Source: an uncultured Halomonas sp. (GTDB lineage: Bacteria; Pseudomonadota; Gammaproteobacteria; Pseudomonadales; Halomonadaceae). Taken from it: a DNA stretch of 64,000 nucleotides. Shown one piece after another: positions 46,590 through 55,921 of this stretch. Numbering within the stretch: position 1 is the stretch's first letter; each line of letters begins with the position of its first letter. The stretch spans positions 186,001 to 250,000 of the forward strand of contig NZ_CAMPKE010000001.1 of NCBI RefSeq assembly GCF_946887195.1, in the 5' to 3' direction. The notes below the pieces were generated by a model, which saw only the letters and a program-made list of their open reading frames with translations, was not told the DNA's origin and did no database searches. The translations under genes and the position numbers were made by a program.

Positions 46590-47243
46590 CTAACGTGCCC
46601 TGCGAAACGTCAGGTTGATGCGCTGCCCACCGACCAGCGGATGATGATCCTCCTTGAGTGGGAGCACGCCATGATAGCGAAGTCTCGCTTCCCCGCCCCA
46701 TACCACGACATCGCCATGCCTCAGCGGCACGCGTAGCGGTTTGTCGTTACGCCGCAACCCGCCGAACAGGAACGTGGCGGGAATGCCCAACGAAACGGAA
46801 ACGATGGGCGCGGTGAAATCCCGCTCATCCTTGTCCTGATGCAGCGACAGTTTGGTGCCGGGTGTGTAACGGTTGATCAGGCAGGCGTCCGGTTCGAAAT
46901 CCTCGAAGCCGGCACTCGCAGCCGCGTTTCTCGCCAGAGCAAGAAACGCCTCGGGCATGCGCGGCCAGGGCTTGCCACTGAGCGGATCCAGCGTGTCGTA
47001 GCGATATCCCGAGCGATCCGCCACCCAGCCATGGGTGCCGCAGTTGGTCATCGCCACCGACATGCGGTAGCCACCGGGTGTCGTCAGGTGACGAAACGGT
47101 GCCGCATCGGCGATATCGCGAATCGATGCCAGAATGGTCATCTGATCCGTCATCGCGAAGTGGCGAAGCACCACGGCGCCTGGGCATAGCGGGTCGTGCC
47201 ATATGCGCTCCGATTCCATATCGAAAAATAGATCCTGGGTCAT
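46590..47243 (-). CDS. alkB: DNA oxidative demethylase AlkB
   Basis: Fe(II)/2-oxoglutarate dioxygenase reversing N1-methyladenine and N3-methylcytosine lesions. 217 residues, one more than E. coli. The metal triad His135-Asp137-His191 and the 2-oxoglutarate arginines Arg208 and Arg214 sit four residues after the E. coli positions. No ada gene is adjacent. A second, distinct 2OG oxygenase gene ends 18 bp upstream in the same direction. Confidence 0.95.
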   Translation of the reverse strand: MTQDLFFDMESERIWHDPLCPGAVVLRHFAMTDQMTILASIRDIADAAPFRHLTTPGGYRMSVAMTNCGTHGWVADRSGYRYDTLDPLSGKPWPRMPEAFLALARNAAASAGFEDFEPDACLINRYTPGTKLSLHQDKDERDFTAPIVSVSLGIPATFLFGGLRRNDKPLRVPLRHGDVVVWGGEARLRYHGVLPLKEDHHPLVGGQRINLTFRRAR

Positions 47244-47261
47244 TTCGGCGCGGCTCCCTAC

Positions 47262-47984
47262 TCACATGGCATCGTGAAAGATGATACCGAGCGTCTGCCG
47301 GTGGCCCGAGCGAAGACGACTCACACCATGGCGAAGATTGACCCGATAGGCACCCCGCTTACCTTGGACCGGTCGATGGTGTACGGCGAATATCACGGCG
47401 TCACCACGTCCCAGCGAGACGACTTCAGGCCGCGATTGCATGCGTGGCCGCTGCTCTGTCAGCACGAATTCGCCACCCGTGAAATCGTCTCCCGGCTCGG
47501 ATAACAGTACGGCGACCTGGAGTGGAAAGACATGCTCGCCGTAAAGATCCTGATGCAGGCAGTTGTAATCGTCGGTGCCATATTGAAGCAACAGTGGTGT
47601 TGGCCGGCATTGACCCGCGTCGTGGCAACGCGCGATGAAATCGGCATGCCGGTCCGGGTAGCGAACGTCGATCCTCATCGCCTCGTTCCAGCGGTTGGCA
47701 ACCGGCACCAGATGCGGATAGATCGACTCTCGCAATCCAGCAACGAGAGCGGGCAAGGGATAATCGAAATACCGGTACTCACCACGGCCAAAGCCATGAC
47801 GCCCCATTACGACTCGGCTACGAAATAACTCGTCCGCTGTATACAGTGCCGCCAATTCACCGCACTCCCGGGCGTTGAGCATGTTGTCGATCGCCGCACA
47901 GCCATGGGCATCGAGCTCCTCCGCCAGTCGCCGCCAATCGAATGAATCCACGCGATCGGCGATGACGTTGACCGCTGTCACCAT
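47262..47984 (-). CDS. 2OG-Fe(II) oxygenase (prolyl-hydroxylase-like)
   Basis: A 240-residue dioxygenase with the double-stranded beta-helix core: iron ligands in NCLHQDLYGEH (His-x-Asp) and a later RVNLRHGVSRLRSGHR (His, and Arg for 2-oxoglutarate). Substrate unknown; pairing with alkB suggests a repair or protein-modification role. The open frame begins at 48191, but the ATG at 47984 has GGAGG exactly 7 bases upstream, and a CTATACT promoter-like element lies at 48066-48072, so the short form is chosen. Confidence 0.85.
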   Translation of the reverse strand: MVTAVNVIADRVDSFDWRRLAEELDAHGCAAIDNMLNARECGELAALYTADELFRSRVVMGRHGFGRGEYRYFDYPLPALVAGLRESIYPHLVPVANRWNEAMRIDVRYPDRHADFIARCHDAGQCRPTPLLLQYGTDDYNCLHQDLYGEHVFPLQVAVLLSEPGDDFTGGEFVLTEQRPRMQSRPEVVSLGRGDAVIFAVHHRPVQGKRGAYRVNLRHGVSRLRSGHRQTLGIIFHDAM

Positions 47985-48065
47985 CGCTGCGCCTCCACTG
48001 CCTGCATAGCGTTTCGCTCCCTGCTCGAGTAGTCTTTTGCGCTGAGTTCCAGCCTTCGTTTCCAT

Positions 48066-48072
48066 AGTATAG
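48066..48072 (-). promoter_or_regulatory. Possible -10 element for the 2OG-oxygenase/alkB genes
   Basis: On the minus strand CTATACT, the sigma-S style -10 sequence, about 80 bp before the preferred start at 47984. No good -35 is visible. The rest of the 298 bp divergent spacer to arsC (47985-48282) holds an AT-rich block near 48150-48200 but nothing I can name. Confidence 0.35.
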
Positions 48073-48282
48073 AGACGGCTATCGGAGGCTAGCGGGTATC
48101 GGCACTCATGCTTACATAGCTCCGTTCGGGCAATTTGCTTGGTGATAAAGGCAAGGTAAGATAACGGTATAAAAAGATAGCGTGAAAACATACCCGTTGC
48201 CGTGCAGTTGTGGGCTTGACTGCGCGAGTTCTACAATGGCGGCTAATCACTTGATTTTTCGGTACTGTGTAGAGGATTCGCC

Positions 48283-48636
48283 ATGGCTGCCCTGACGCTT
48301 TATCACAATCCGCGCTGTTCGAAATCCCGAGAGGCCTTGGCACTGCTTGAAGCGCATTCCGCCGACTTCACGCTTCGCCGCTATCTTGACGAGCCGCTGT
48401 CGCTGGTTGAATTGCAAGCGCTGGCGGCGCGCCTGGAAGGCCCTATAAAGGCTCTCGTGCGCACCAACGAAGCCGAGTGGAAGGCACTGGCTCTCGACTC
48501 CCCCAGTGACGAACAGTACCTGGAGGCTATCGCCAGCCACCCCCGCTTGCTACAACGCCCGCTGCTCGATCGTGGCGATCGCGCCGTTATCGGTCGTCCT
48601 CCCGAGGCGATCATGACGCTTCTCGACAGGGCCTGA
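48283..48636 (+). CDS. arsC: ArsC-family arsenate reductase (glutaredoxin type)
   Basis: A 117-residue thioredoxin-fold enzyme. Catalytic Cys12 in NPRCSKSR, then the substrate arginines in ALVRTNEAEW, HPRLLQRP and VIGRPPEAI. The short N-terminus and CSKS motif fit the chromosomal YfgD-like branch, whose role in arsenate resistance is uncertain; no other ars genes are present. It starts arsC-wrbA-DUF2069, an order I also know from pseudomonads. Confidence 0.9.
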   Translation: MAALTLYHNPRCSKSREALALLEAHSADFTLRRYLDEPLSLVELQALAARLEGPIKALVRTNEAEWKALALDSPSDEQYLEAIASHPRLLQRPLLDRGDRAVIGRPPEAIMTLLDRA

Positions 48637-48659
48637 ACATGCCCATTGGCCTCACTTAA

Positions 48660-49294
<635 letters not shown>

Positions 49295-49295
<1 letters not shown>

Positions 49296-49687
49296 TGCGC
49301 GCCGCCCTGGAAAAATTCGAACGACGTCATGGCCTGGCGCTGCTTACCCAGCGTGCGCGAACGGGCGTGCTGATCGGTTATCTATCGCTCATCGTATTGC
49401 TGATGATCGGTGGCTTGCAGCTTCAGGCACGCAGCGATGCTGGGCTGCTACCGATACTGGTGCGGGTATTGCCCTTGATTCTGTTCCTGCCGACCATCGT
49501 GATGCGGCGCGCGCGCGGCCATGCCTGGCTTGCCTTCGTCAGCCTGCTCTACTTCATGCAGGGCGTGATGATTGCCACCTTGCCGGACATGGCCTGGTTG
49601 GGCGTGCTCGAAGTGGCATCCGCCCTGCTGCTATTCACCGCCAGCATGCTTTTCGCGCGCTGGCGAGGCCGACAACTCAAGCTGTGA
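49295..49687 (+). CDS. DUF2069 inner-membrane protein
   Basis: A 130-residue protein with four hydrophobic segments (about 23-42, 52-70, 78-95, 103-120), the DUF2069 layout, including LPLILFLPTIVMRRARGHAWLAF. Function unknown; it regularly follows wrbA. Overlaps wrbA by one base and the next gene by four. Confidence 0.88.
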
Positions 49688-50937
49688 GGCCGTCCAGCTC
49701 GCTGATCCTACTGATGTTCGCGATCAGTATCGTGGGCAGCCTGTTTCATCTTCCCATGTGGCCAGCCGCGCTGCTGAGTTGGCTGGCGACGTTACGCCTG
49801 GGGCGGCGGCTGCCCAGAGCCTCGCGGCAGCAGGCCCTGTGCCTGGGAGGTGCGGGAGTCGCGTTCTGGGCAGTGGCGCTGGTTCGGGATACCCCCCATT
49901 CGCTACTCTCCGCCATGGTCATCAACCAGCCGCTGTTGATGATGTTTGCCGGCGTGAGCTTTCTGGCGATGGCCACACCGCTGGAAAGCCCCACGGCAGC
50001 GCGCCGGGAGGGCAGCCTGCTGGGCACGATCCTCGGCGTACACCTATTCGGTGCCGCTATCAATCTCTCCGTGCTGTTCCTGTTCGGCGACCGTATGCAG
50101 CGTGACGGCAAACTCACGCGGCGCCAGGCCATGGTGCTCGGTCGCGCGTTTCCCGCCGCCGCGGCCTGGTCGCCCTTCTTCGTCGCCATGGGGGTGGCGC
50201 TGACATACGCTCCCGGCCTCGAGTTCCTGGCATTGCTACCCTGGGGCCTGGCCTGCGCCGGGCTGCTGCTATGCCTGGTGACACTCGATGTGCTGCGTGT
50301 CAGCGGCGACTTCACCGGCTACCCGATCGAGGCACGAACGCTGGTATTGCCCTGCCTGCTTGCGCTGTCGGTGATCGGTTTGCACCAGTGGCAACCATCG
50401 CTTTCCATTCTGTTGATCATCAGTATCGTCGCGCCATTCTTCGCGCTATTGCTTACGCCGAAAAGCGAACGACGCGCGCGCTTGCGGCGCCAGCTCAACG
50501 ATGGCCTGCCGCGCCTGGCACCGCAGTTCGCCCTGTTTCTGGCTGCGGGCGTGCTCTCCAGCGGGCTCGCTGCGCTGCTGGCCAGCTGGCCGCAAGGGCC
50601 CGTGCTACCTTTCGATCACTTCGGACATATGCATGCCTGGATGACACTCGGTATCATCGTTGCCCTGGCTTTCGGCGGTGTGCATCCCCTGGTCGGCATC
50701 ACCACGCTGGCGCCCTTGCTGGCCTCGCTATCGCCAGATCCCACCCTGCTTGGCATGATGTTCTTGATGAGCTGGGCGCTCGGCACCGGCAGCAGCCCAC
50801 TCTCGGGCAGCAACCTGGCGATATGCGTACGCTATAACGTCAAGGCCCGTGACATGCTGCGCTGGAATCTGCCCTACGCCGTTCTGGGCTGGCTGGCTTG
50901 CGGACTGGTCTTCGCCGCTCATGCCCGGTGGGGATGA
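49684..50937 (+). CDS. Unidentified polytopic membrane protein, transporter-like
   Basis: A 417-residue very hydrophobic protein with about 11 membrane segments and a re-entrant-looking C-terminal motif GVHPLVGITTLAPLL followed by SWALGTGSSPLSGSNLAI, which resembles the ion-transporter superfamily. I cannot assign a family or substrate. The GTG at 49684 overlaps the DUF2069 stop (GTGA); the longer frame upstream is a shadow of wrbA/DUF2069. Operon position with wrbA and before azlCD is the only context clue. Confidence 0.78.
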   Translation: MRPSSSLILLMFAISIVGSLFHLPMWPAALLSWLATLRLGRRLPRASRQQALCLGGAGVAFWAVALVRDTPHSLLSAMVINQPLLMMFAGVSFLAMATPLESPTAARREGSLLGTILGVHLFGAAINLSVLFLFGDRMQRDGKLTRRQAMVLGRAFPAAAAWSPFFVAMGVALTYAPGLEFLALLPWGLACAGLLLCLVTLDVLRVSGDFTGYPIEARTLVLPCLLALSVIGLHQWQPSLSILLIISIVAPFFALLLTPKSERRARLRRQLNDGLPRLAPQFALFLAAGVLSSGLAALLASWPQGPVLPFDHFGHMHAWMTLGIIVALAFGGVHPLVGITTLAPLLASLSPDPTLLGMMFLMSWALGTGSSPLSGSNLAICVRYNVKARDMLRWNLPYAVLGWLACGLVFAAHARWG

Positions 50938-50977
50938 AAACGCTGAACGTCGTCGATACGCATCATGGAGAGCCTGG

Positions 50978-51682
50978 GTGTCTCTGATCCAACGCTGGCG
51001 CTACGCCGCGCTGCAAACCTTGCCGGTCATGTTCGGCTACCTGCCGCTGGGCGCGGCCTTCGGCATTCTGTTCATGCAGCTCGGCCATCCCTGGTGGTTC
51101 GCCGTGCTGATGTCGCTCTTCATCTATGCCGGCGCCGGTCAGTTCTTGATGGTAACGCTGCTGGCCAATCAGGCAGGCCTGCTCGAAGTCGCGGTCGCGA
51201 CCTTCATGCTCAATTCACGCCATCTGTTTTATGGGCTATCGCTACTCAAGCGCTTTAATGGCGCGGGCTGGCGCAAGCCTTATCTGATCTTTGCGCTGAC
51301 CGATGAAACCTACTCGCTGCTGACCAACCAGTCGCGTCAGCAACAAGGGCCGGAAGACCACGCCATGGCATGGCGAATCAGCGCACTCAATCAGTTTTGG
51401 TGGGTATTGGGAACCCTCGGCGGTGCGATCGCCGGCGCCACCCTCGAGTTCGACAGCCGGGGCATCGAATTCGCGCTGACCGCCCTGTTCATCGTTCTGA
51501 CATTGGAGCAGGCCAGCCGCCTACGCCACGCCCTGCCCTTCGTCATCGCCCTGATCACTGGGCTTGGCGCCATCGTAGTGCTGCCCGAACAGCACTTGCT
51601 GCTGGGTGCCATCGCCGCGGCCAGCCTCATTCTGCTGGCTCACTATCGCATTACGGCGCCGCGCCAGGAGACATTACCGTGA
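50978..51682 (+). CDS. azlC: AzlC-family branched-chain amino acid exporter, large subunit
   Basis: Inner-membrane protein of 234 residues, partner of AzlD in exporting branched-chain amino acids or analogues. Family motifs: LPVMFGYLPLGAAFGILF near the N-terminus, YAGAGQFLMVTLL near 57, and NSRHLFYGLSLL near 85. The GTG at 50978 has GGAG 7 bases upstream; the longer frame is a shadow of the preceding gene. Overlaps azlD by 4 bp. Confidence 0.9.
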   Translation: MSLIQRWRYAALQTLPVMFGYLPLGAAFGILFMQLGHPWWFAVLMSLFIYAGAGQFLMVTLLANQAGLLEVAVATFMLNSRHLFYGLSLLKRFNGAGWRKPYLIFALTDETYSLLTNQSRQQQGPEDHAMAWRISALNQFWWVLGTLGGAIAGATLEFDSRGIEFALTALFIVLTLEQASRLRHALPFVIALITGLGAIVVLPEQHLLLGAIAAASLILLAHYRITAPRQETLP

Positions 51683-52032
51683 ATGAAACTACACTATTGA
51701 TATTCATCGGCGTTGCCGCCCTGGCCACCTTCGCCACGCGAGTGCTGCCGTTCGTTGCGCTCTCCAGCCATGCCGATCATCCGTTGATTCTGCACCTGGG
51801 TCGCTACCTACCGCCGGCAGTCATGATGATTCTGGTTATTTACGCATTGCGGGATTTTCGTCCGCTGGCGGATGGTCAACTCAACATGGCCGGCAATGGC
51901 TTGCCGATGTTGCTGGCCTCTGGCGGCGTGGTGGCGCTGCATTTGTGGCGACGCAATGCCCTGCTGTCGATCATGGGAGGAACCGGTTTCTACATGCTGA
52001 TGGTGCAGTTGGGCTGGCACGTGGCACCATGA
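51679..52032 (+). CDS. azlD: AzlD-family branched-chain amino acid exporter, small subunit
   Basis: A 117-residue protein with four hydrophobic helices; ATFATRVLPFVAL at the first helix and LHLGRYLPPAVMMILVIYAL match AzlD (PF05437). GTG start in a GTGA overlap with azlC. Ends 72 bp before pdxH. Confidence 0.88.
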   Translation: MNETTLLIFIGVAALATFATRVLPFVALSSHADHPLILHLGRYLPPAVMMILVIYALRDFRPLADGQLNMAGNGLPMLLASGGVVALHLWRRNALLSIMGGTGFYMLMVQLGWHVAP

Positions 52033-52104
52033 AGCCGATTACCGCAGCGCTTGAGCCGAGCGCTGGCAACGGCGAAGATGAAGACCAACGTCAGGGAGAA
52101 CGCC

Positions 52105-52746
52105 ATGAACCATGAAATTGCCGATATCCGGCGCGATTATACCGGCGATAGCCTGGATGCGGTCAGCGCACCGCAAACCCCGCTGCCACTATTCAGCGAG
52201 TGGCTATCATTGGCGCTGGAGCGCGAGGTGGAGGACGCCAACGCCATGACCCTGGCCACCGTGGATAGCCTGGGATTGCCCCATGCGCGCGTCGTGCTGC
52301 TCAAGGGTTTCGATGAGCGTGGCTTCGTTTTCTATACCAATTACCAGAGCCACAAGGGCAGCGAACTGGCCAACGTTCCGCATGCCGCATTGGTGTTCTG
52401 GTGGCCGGCGCTTCACCGTCAGGTGCGTATCGAGGGCAGAGTCGAGCAGGCCGATGCCGAGGAGTCCGACCGCTACTTTCATAGCCGGCCACGCAACAGC
52501 CAGTTGAGCGCCTGGATTGCCCAGCAGAGCGTCGAAATTCCCGATCGCGATTGGCTCGAAGAGCGCAAGCATCGTTTCGAACAGGTCTTCGAGGGCCAGC
52601 AGGTGGATCGCCCTCGCCATTGGGGCGGTTATCGCGTGGTTCCCGAGATGATCGAATTCTGGCAGGGCCAATCGAATCGCCTTCACGACCGCCTACGCTA
52701 CAGCCTCAATGACAATGGCTGGTTCAAGGTGCGCCTGGCCCCATAA
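52105..52746 (+). CDS. pdxH: Pyridoxamine 5'-phosphate oxidase PdxH
   Basis: FMN enzyme that makes pyridoxal phosphate, the cofactor of EctB among others. 213 residues. FMN-binding segments ARVVLLKGFDERGFVFYTNYQSHKG (centre, quoted in part: RGFVFYTNYQSHKG) and the C-terminal RPRHWGGYRVVPEMIEFWQG; RLHDRLRY binds substrate phosphate. ATG at 52105 with CAGGGAG upstream; an in-frame earlier start would run into azlD. Confidence 0.95.
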   Translation: MNHEIADIRRDYTGDSLDAVSAPQTPLPLFSEWLSLALEREVEDANAMTLATVDSLGLPHARVVLLKGFDERGFVFYTNYQSHKGSELANVPHAALVFWWPALHRQVRIEGRVEQADAEESDRYFHSRPRNSQLSAWIAQQSVEIPDRDWLEERKHRFEQVFEGQQVDRPRHWGGYRVVPEMIEFWQGQSNRLHDRLRYSLNDNGWFKVRLAP

Positions 52747-52760
52747 GGTATCTCGATTCT

Positions 52761-52797
52761 GCCAGTGGCGGGATCGTGAGACGATCCCGCCACTGGC
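52761..52797. terminator. Long perfect hairpin between pdxH and gor
   Basis: 17 bp perfect arms (52761-52777 and 52781-52797, GCCAGTGGCGGGATCGT and its complement) with a 3-base loop, between two convergent genes. There is no T run on either side, so it may stop transcription poorly or instead protect 3' ends. Confidence 0.7.
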
Positions 52798-52805
52798 GAA
52801 ACGGC

Positions 52806-54167
52806 TTATGAGCGTGTCGGCGTACGCATGGTGACCAGCTCTTCGGCCCCCGTCGGGTGAATCCCCACGGTGGCGTCGAAATCGGCCTTGGTCAGCCCCG
52901 CACGAACGGCGATAGCGACCCCTTGGATCACTTCTCCGGCTTCTTCGCCGACGATATGCGCACCGAGCACCCGATCGCTGACATCGTCGACGACCAGTTT
53001 CATCAGGCAACGCTCGTCGCTACCCGACAGGGTGTGCTTCATGGGCCGGAAGTCCGCGGTATAAATGCGCACCGCATCGTATTCGGCGCGCGCCTGCTCT
53101 TCGGAAAGCCCGACGGTGCCGATATTGGGATGGCAGAACACCGCCGTGGCGATATTGCGATAATCCAGCGCTCGCGGCGGCGTCTGGCTGAAGTGATGCT
53201 GAACCATGTGCATCGCCTCGGCCAGCGCGACCGGCGTCAGCTCCGGGCCGCCGGTGACGTCGCCCAGCGCGAGAATCGATGCCACCGAGGTTTCATAACG
53301 CTCGTTGACCTTCAACGTGCCATCGGGATTGAGCGCAATATCGAGCCTATCCAGCCCCAAGCCTTCGAGATGCGGGCGCCGGCCGGTTGCCGCAAGCACC
53401 GCATCGACTTCCAGCGTCTCGCCGTTGGTCAACGATACGAGCAGGCCGTTCTCGACTTTCTCGATGGACTCGATATTGGTCTCGAAATGCAGGTTGACGC
53501 CCTTCTTGGCCATCTCGTCGCGAGCGAACTCGCGCACCTCGTGATCGAAACCGCGCAGGAACAGCTCGCCGCGATAGACCAAGTGAGTATCGCTGCCCAA
53601 TCCATTGAAGATACTGGCGAATTCGACAGCGATATAACCGCCGCCCAGCACCAGAAAGCGCTTGGGGAACGTATCCAGATCGAAAACCCGGTTGGAGTCG
53701 AGCGCATGCTCGTTGCCCGGGAAATCCGGCACCCAGGGCCAGCCGCCCACGGCTACCAGAATCTTCTCGGCGCGGATGCTCTCGCCCGCTACCTCGACGC
53801 GGTGTTCATCGACCACCTTGGCACGGCCGTTGATCAGGCGCACGCCGGCGCCATCCAGCAGCCGAGCGTAAATCCCGTTCAGACGCTTGATCTCTTCGAT
53901 CTTGTTATCGCGCAGCGTCGCCCAATTGAAGCGCGGTGCATCATCAAGCTCCCAACCGAAGCCGGCGCTGTCGTCGAAGGCTTCGTGGAAATGCGCCGCG
54001 TAGGAATACAGCTTCTTTGGAACGCAGCCGACATTGACGCAGGTGCCACCCAGATAGCGGTCCTCGGCGATGGCAACGCGGGCACCGGTAGCCGCCGCGG
54101 TGCGTGCGGCGCGCACGCCTCCGGAACCGGCGCCAATGACGAACAGATCGTAATCGTACTCAGCCAC
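52806..54167 (-). CDS. gor: Glutathione-disulfide reductase
   Basis: NADPH-dependent flavoenzyme keeping glutathione reduced. With the GTG at 54167 it is 453 residues (E. coli 450). FAD site IGAGSGGVRAARTAA at 11-25, redox disulfide Cys43-Cys48 in GGTCVNVGCVPKK, NADPH site LGGGYIAVEFASIFNGLG near 170, and HPTGAEE with the catalytic His near 440. An upstream in-frame GTG (54221) would add 18 residues with no similarity. Divergent from can. Confidence 0.93.
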   Translation of the reverse strand: MAEYDYDLFVIGAGSGGVRAARTAAATGARVAIAEDRYLGGTCVNVGCVPKKLYSYAAHFHEAFDDSAGFGWELDDAPRFNWATLRDNKIEEIKRLNGIYARLLDGAGVRLINGRAKVVDEHRVEVAGESIRAEKILVAVGGWPWVPDFPGNEHALDSNRVFDLDTFPKRFLVLGGGYIAVEFASIFNGLGSDTHLVYRGELFLRGFDHEVREFARDEMAKKGVNLHFETNIESIEKVENGLLVSLTNGETLEVDAVLAATGRRPHLEGLGLDRLDIALNPDGTLKVNERYETSVASILALGDVTGGPELTPVALAEAMHMVQHHFSQTPPRALDYRNIATAVFCHPNIGTVGLSEEQARAEYDAVRIYTADFRPMKHTLSGSDERCLMKLVVDDVSDRVLGAHIVGEEAGEVIQGVAIAVRAGLTKADFDATVGIHPTGAEELVTMRTPTRS

Positions 54168-54300
54168 GTTGGAACTCTCTTCTGGTTCGGATTTCGCGAC
54201 AATAATACCAGATCGAGCCACTTCCTCGGGAATGGCTCTGATTGATGCAGACTATCGCACCCATCGATCGTCTCTCTTCTCCAGTCGAGCCGGCACCGGC

Positions 54301-54328
54301 TTGACCCGAGCGGCCTCAAGGGTAAAAA
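54301..54328 (+). promoter_or_regulatory. Candidate promoter of the can-lysR genes
   Basis: TTGACC (54301-54306) and TAAAAA (54323-54328), 16 bp apart, 31 bp before the can start. Good -35, moderate -10. Confidence 0.45.
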
Positions 54329-54359
54329 TTCATGCTCGACAATGGTCTAAGGCAAACTC

Positions 54360-55013
54360 ATGAACGATATCGATACGCTGCTCGAACAGAATCGTGCGTG
54401 GTCCGAAGCCATGCGCGAGCGCGACCCTGAATTCTTCGCTCGGCTCTCCCAGCAACAGAACCCCGATTATCTGTGGATCGGCTGCTCCGATAGCCGCGTG
54501 CCCGCCAACCAGATCATCGATCTGCCCCCCGGCGAGGTCTTCGTCCATCGCAATATCGCCAACATCGTCCATCATAACGATATGAATGCGCTATCGGTGG
54601 TGCAGTACGCGGTCGATGTACTCAAGGTCAAGCACATCATGATCGTCGGTCATTACGGCTGCGGTGGCGTCAATGCCGCCATCACCGGTGGTGAGTGCGG
54701 TATCGTCGATTACTGGCTGCACTCGGTGCGCGAGCTTTACAGCCATCACCGCCAGGAACTGGCCCACCTATCGCTCGAAGCGCAGATCGATCGCATGTGC
54801 GAGTTGAACGTTCAGGCCCAGGTCGCCAATCTATGCCGCACCAAGATCATCCAGCGCGCCTGGCTGCGCGACCAGCCGCTCTCGGTGCATGGCTGGGTCT
54901 ATGGGCTAAGCGATGGCCGCGTCACCAACCTGAATTGCACGGTCGAAGGACTCGATCAGGTGGCACAGCTCTACCGGGTCGACCGCGTCGTACCGGTACC
55001 ATCGGCCGATTGA
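54360..55013 (+). CDS. can: Beta-class carbonic anhydrase
   Basis: Zinc enzyme interconverting CO2 and bicarbonate. 217 residues; zinc ligands Cys42, Asp44, His98 and Cys101 lie at the same positions as in E. coli Can (CSDSRV, HYGCGG). Supplies bicarbonate for carboxylations. The next gene's TTG start touches its stop codon. Confidence 0.95.
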   Translation: MNDIDTLLEQNRAWSEAMRERDPEFFARLSQQQNPDYLWIGCSDSRVPANQIIDLPPGEVFVHRNIANIVHHNDMNALSVVQYAVDVLKVKHIMIVGHYGCGGVNAAITGGECGIVDYWLHSVRELYSHHRQELAHLSLEAQIDRMCELNVQAQVANLCRTKIIQRAWLRDQPLSVHGWVYGLSDGRVTNLNCTVEGLDQVAQLYRVDRVVPVPSAD

Positions 55014-55919
55014 TTGGAGATTCGCTGGCTGGAAGACTTCATCGCCCTGGCGAAGACACGCCACTTCTCGCGCGCCGCCGATGCGCAGAGCATCACGCAA
55101 CCGACGTTCTCGCGGCGGATCAAGCTGCTCGAAGAGGCGATGGGCACCACGCTGATCAATCGCCAGACCCTGCCCCTGTCATTGACGCCGGCCGGGGAGG
55201 AGTTCTTGCAGTTCTGCGAACAGGTCACCGAGCGGGTGCGCCTGACCCGTGAACGCATTCATCAAATCACCCAGGATCAGGCGCGGCGTATCGTCGTGGC
55301 CGCCCCGCAGAGCGTGCTGTCGTACCTGTTGCCGAGCTGGCTCGAACGGCACGGCCTGCAGCAGCGTGTCGAACCTTACCTGCGCGCCACCGGCTGGCTA
55401 CTGCCCGACTACTTCCAGGCGCTCGATCGCGACGAATGCGATCTCGCCCTATGCTATTGGCCATGTGGGCGCTGCCCATTGGATATCGACCTGACGGACT
55501 ACGAGTATCTGCATATCGGCCAGGAAGCGCTCGTTCCGGTCAGCGCAGCCAACGCCAATGGCCTGCCGCGATTCTCCCTACCGGGTAGCCGGCGGCAACC
55601 ACTGCCCCATATCGCTTATCACCCTCGCAGTCTGTTGCACGCGGTACTCAAGGCGCATCTCGCACTCACGGCGCAACAGGTACATCTGCACACACTCAAC
55701 GAGAACGTCCAGACCGCCAATATCAAGGAGCTGGTGATCCAGGGCTATGGCCTTGCCTGGCTGCCGCTGCGCACGGCCCAGCCCGCGCTCGATAGTGGCG
55801 AACTGATCCGCGCCGGCGATGCCCGCTGGGATATTCCGCTCGAGTTGCGCCTGTATCGCAAGCGCCAGCATCGCCATCCCGGGCTCGACGATCTCTGGCA
55901 GCAACTCAAGGAGAGCTGA
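55014..55919 (+). CDS. LysR-family regulator, HypT/YjiE-like
   Basis: A 301-residue LysR-type regulator. Winged helix at 1-60 with the opening EIRWLEDFIALAKTRHFSRAA, then TQPTFSRRIKLLEE and NRQTLPLSLTPAG. The W-L-x-D-F and NRQ-x-x-P-L patterns resemble E. coli HypT/YjiE, a hypochlorite-responsive regulator, as I recall it. The TTG start directly follows the can stop, so the genes are coupled. It lies among gor and msrA, which fits an oxidative-stress role but is not proof. Confidence 0.82.
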   Translation: MEIRWLEDFIALAKTRHFSRAADAQSITQPTFSRRIKLLEEAMGTTLINRQTLPLSLTPAGEEFLQFCEQVTERVRLTRERIHQITQDQARRIVVAAPQSVLSYLLPSWLERHGLQQRVEPYLRATGWLLPDYFQALDRDECDLALCYWPCGRCPLDIDLTDYEYLHIGQEALVPVSAANANGLPRFSLPGSRRQPLPHIAYHPRSLLHAVLKAHLALTAQQVHLHTLNENVQTANIKELVIQGYGLAWLPLRTAQPALDSGELIRAGDARWDIPLELRLYRKRQHRHPGLDDLWQQLKES

Positions 55920-55921
55920 CG

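Noticed and set aside
47985..48191. N-terminal extension of the 2OG oxygenase (to 48191)
   Set aside because: The extra 69 residues have no domain, cross a promoter-like element, and the internal ATG has a far better ribosome site.
54168..54221. gor extended to GTG 54221
   Set aside because: The extra 18 residues are not conserved; the FAD motif begins at the usual distance from the 54167 start.
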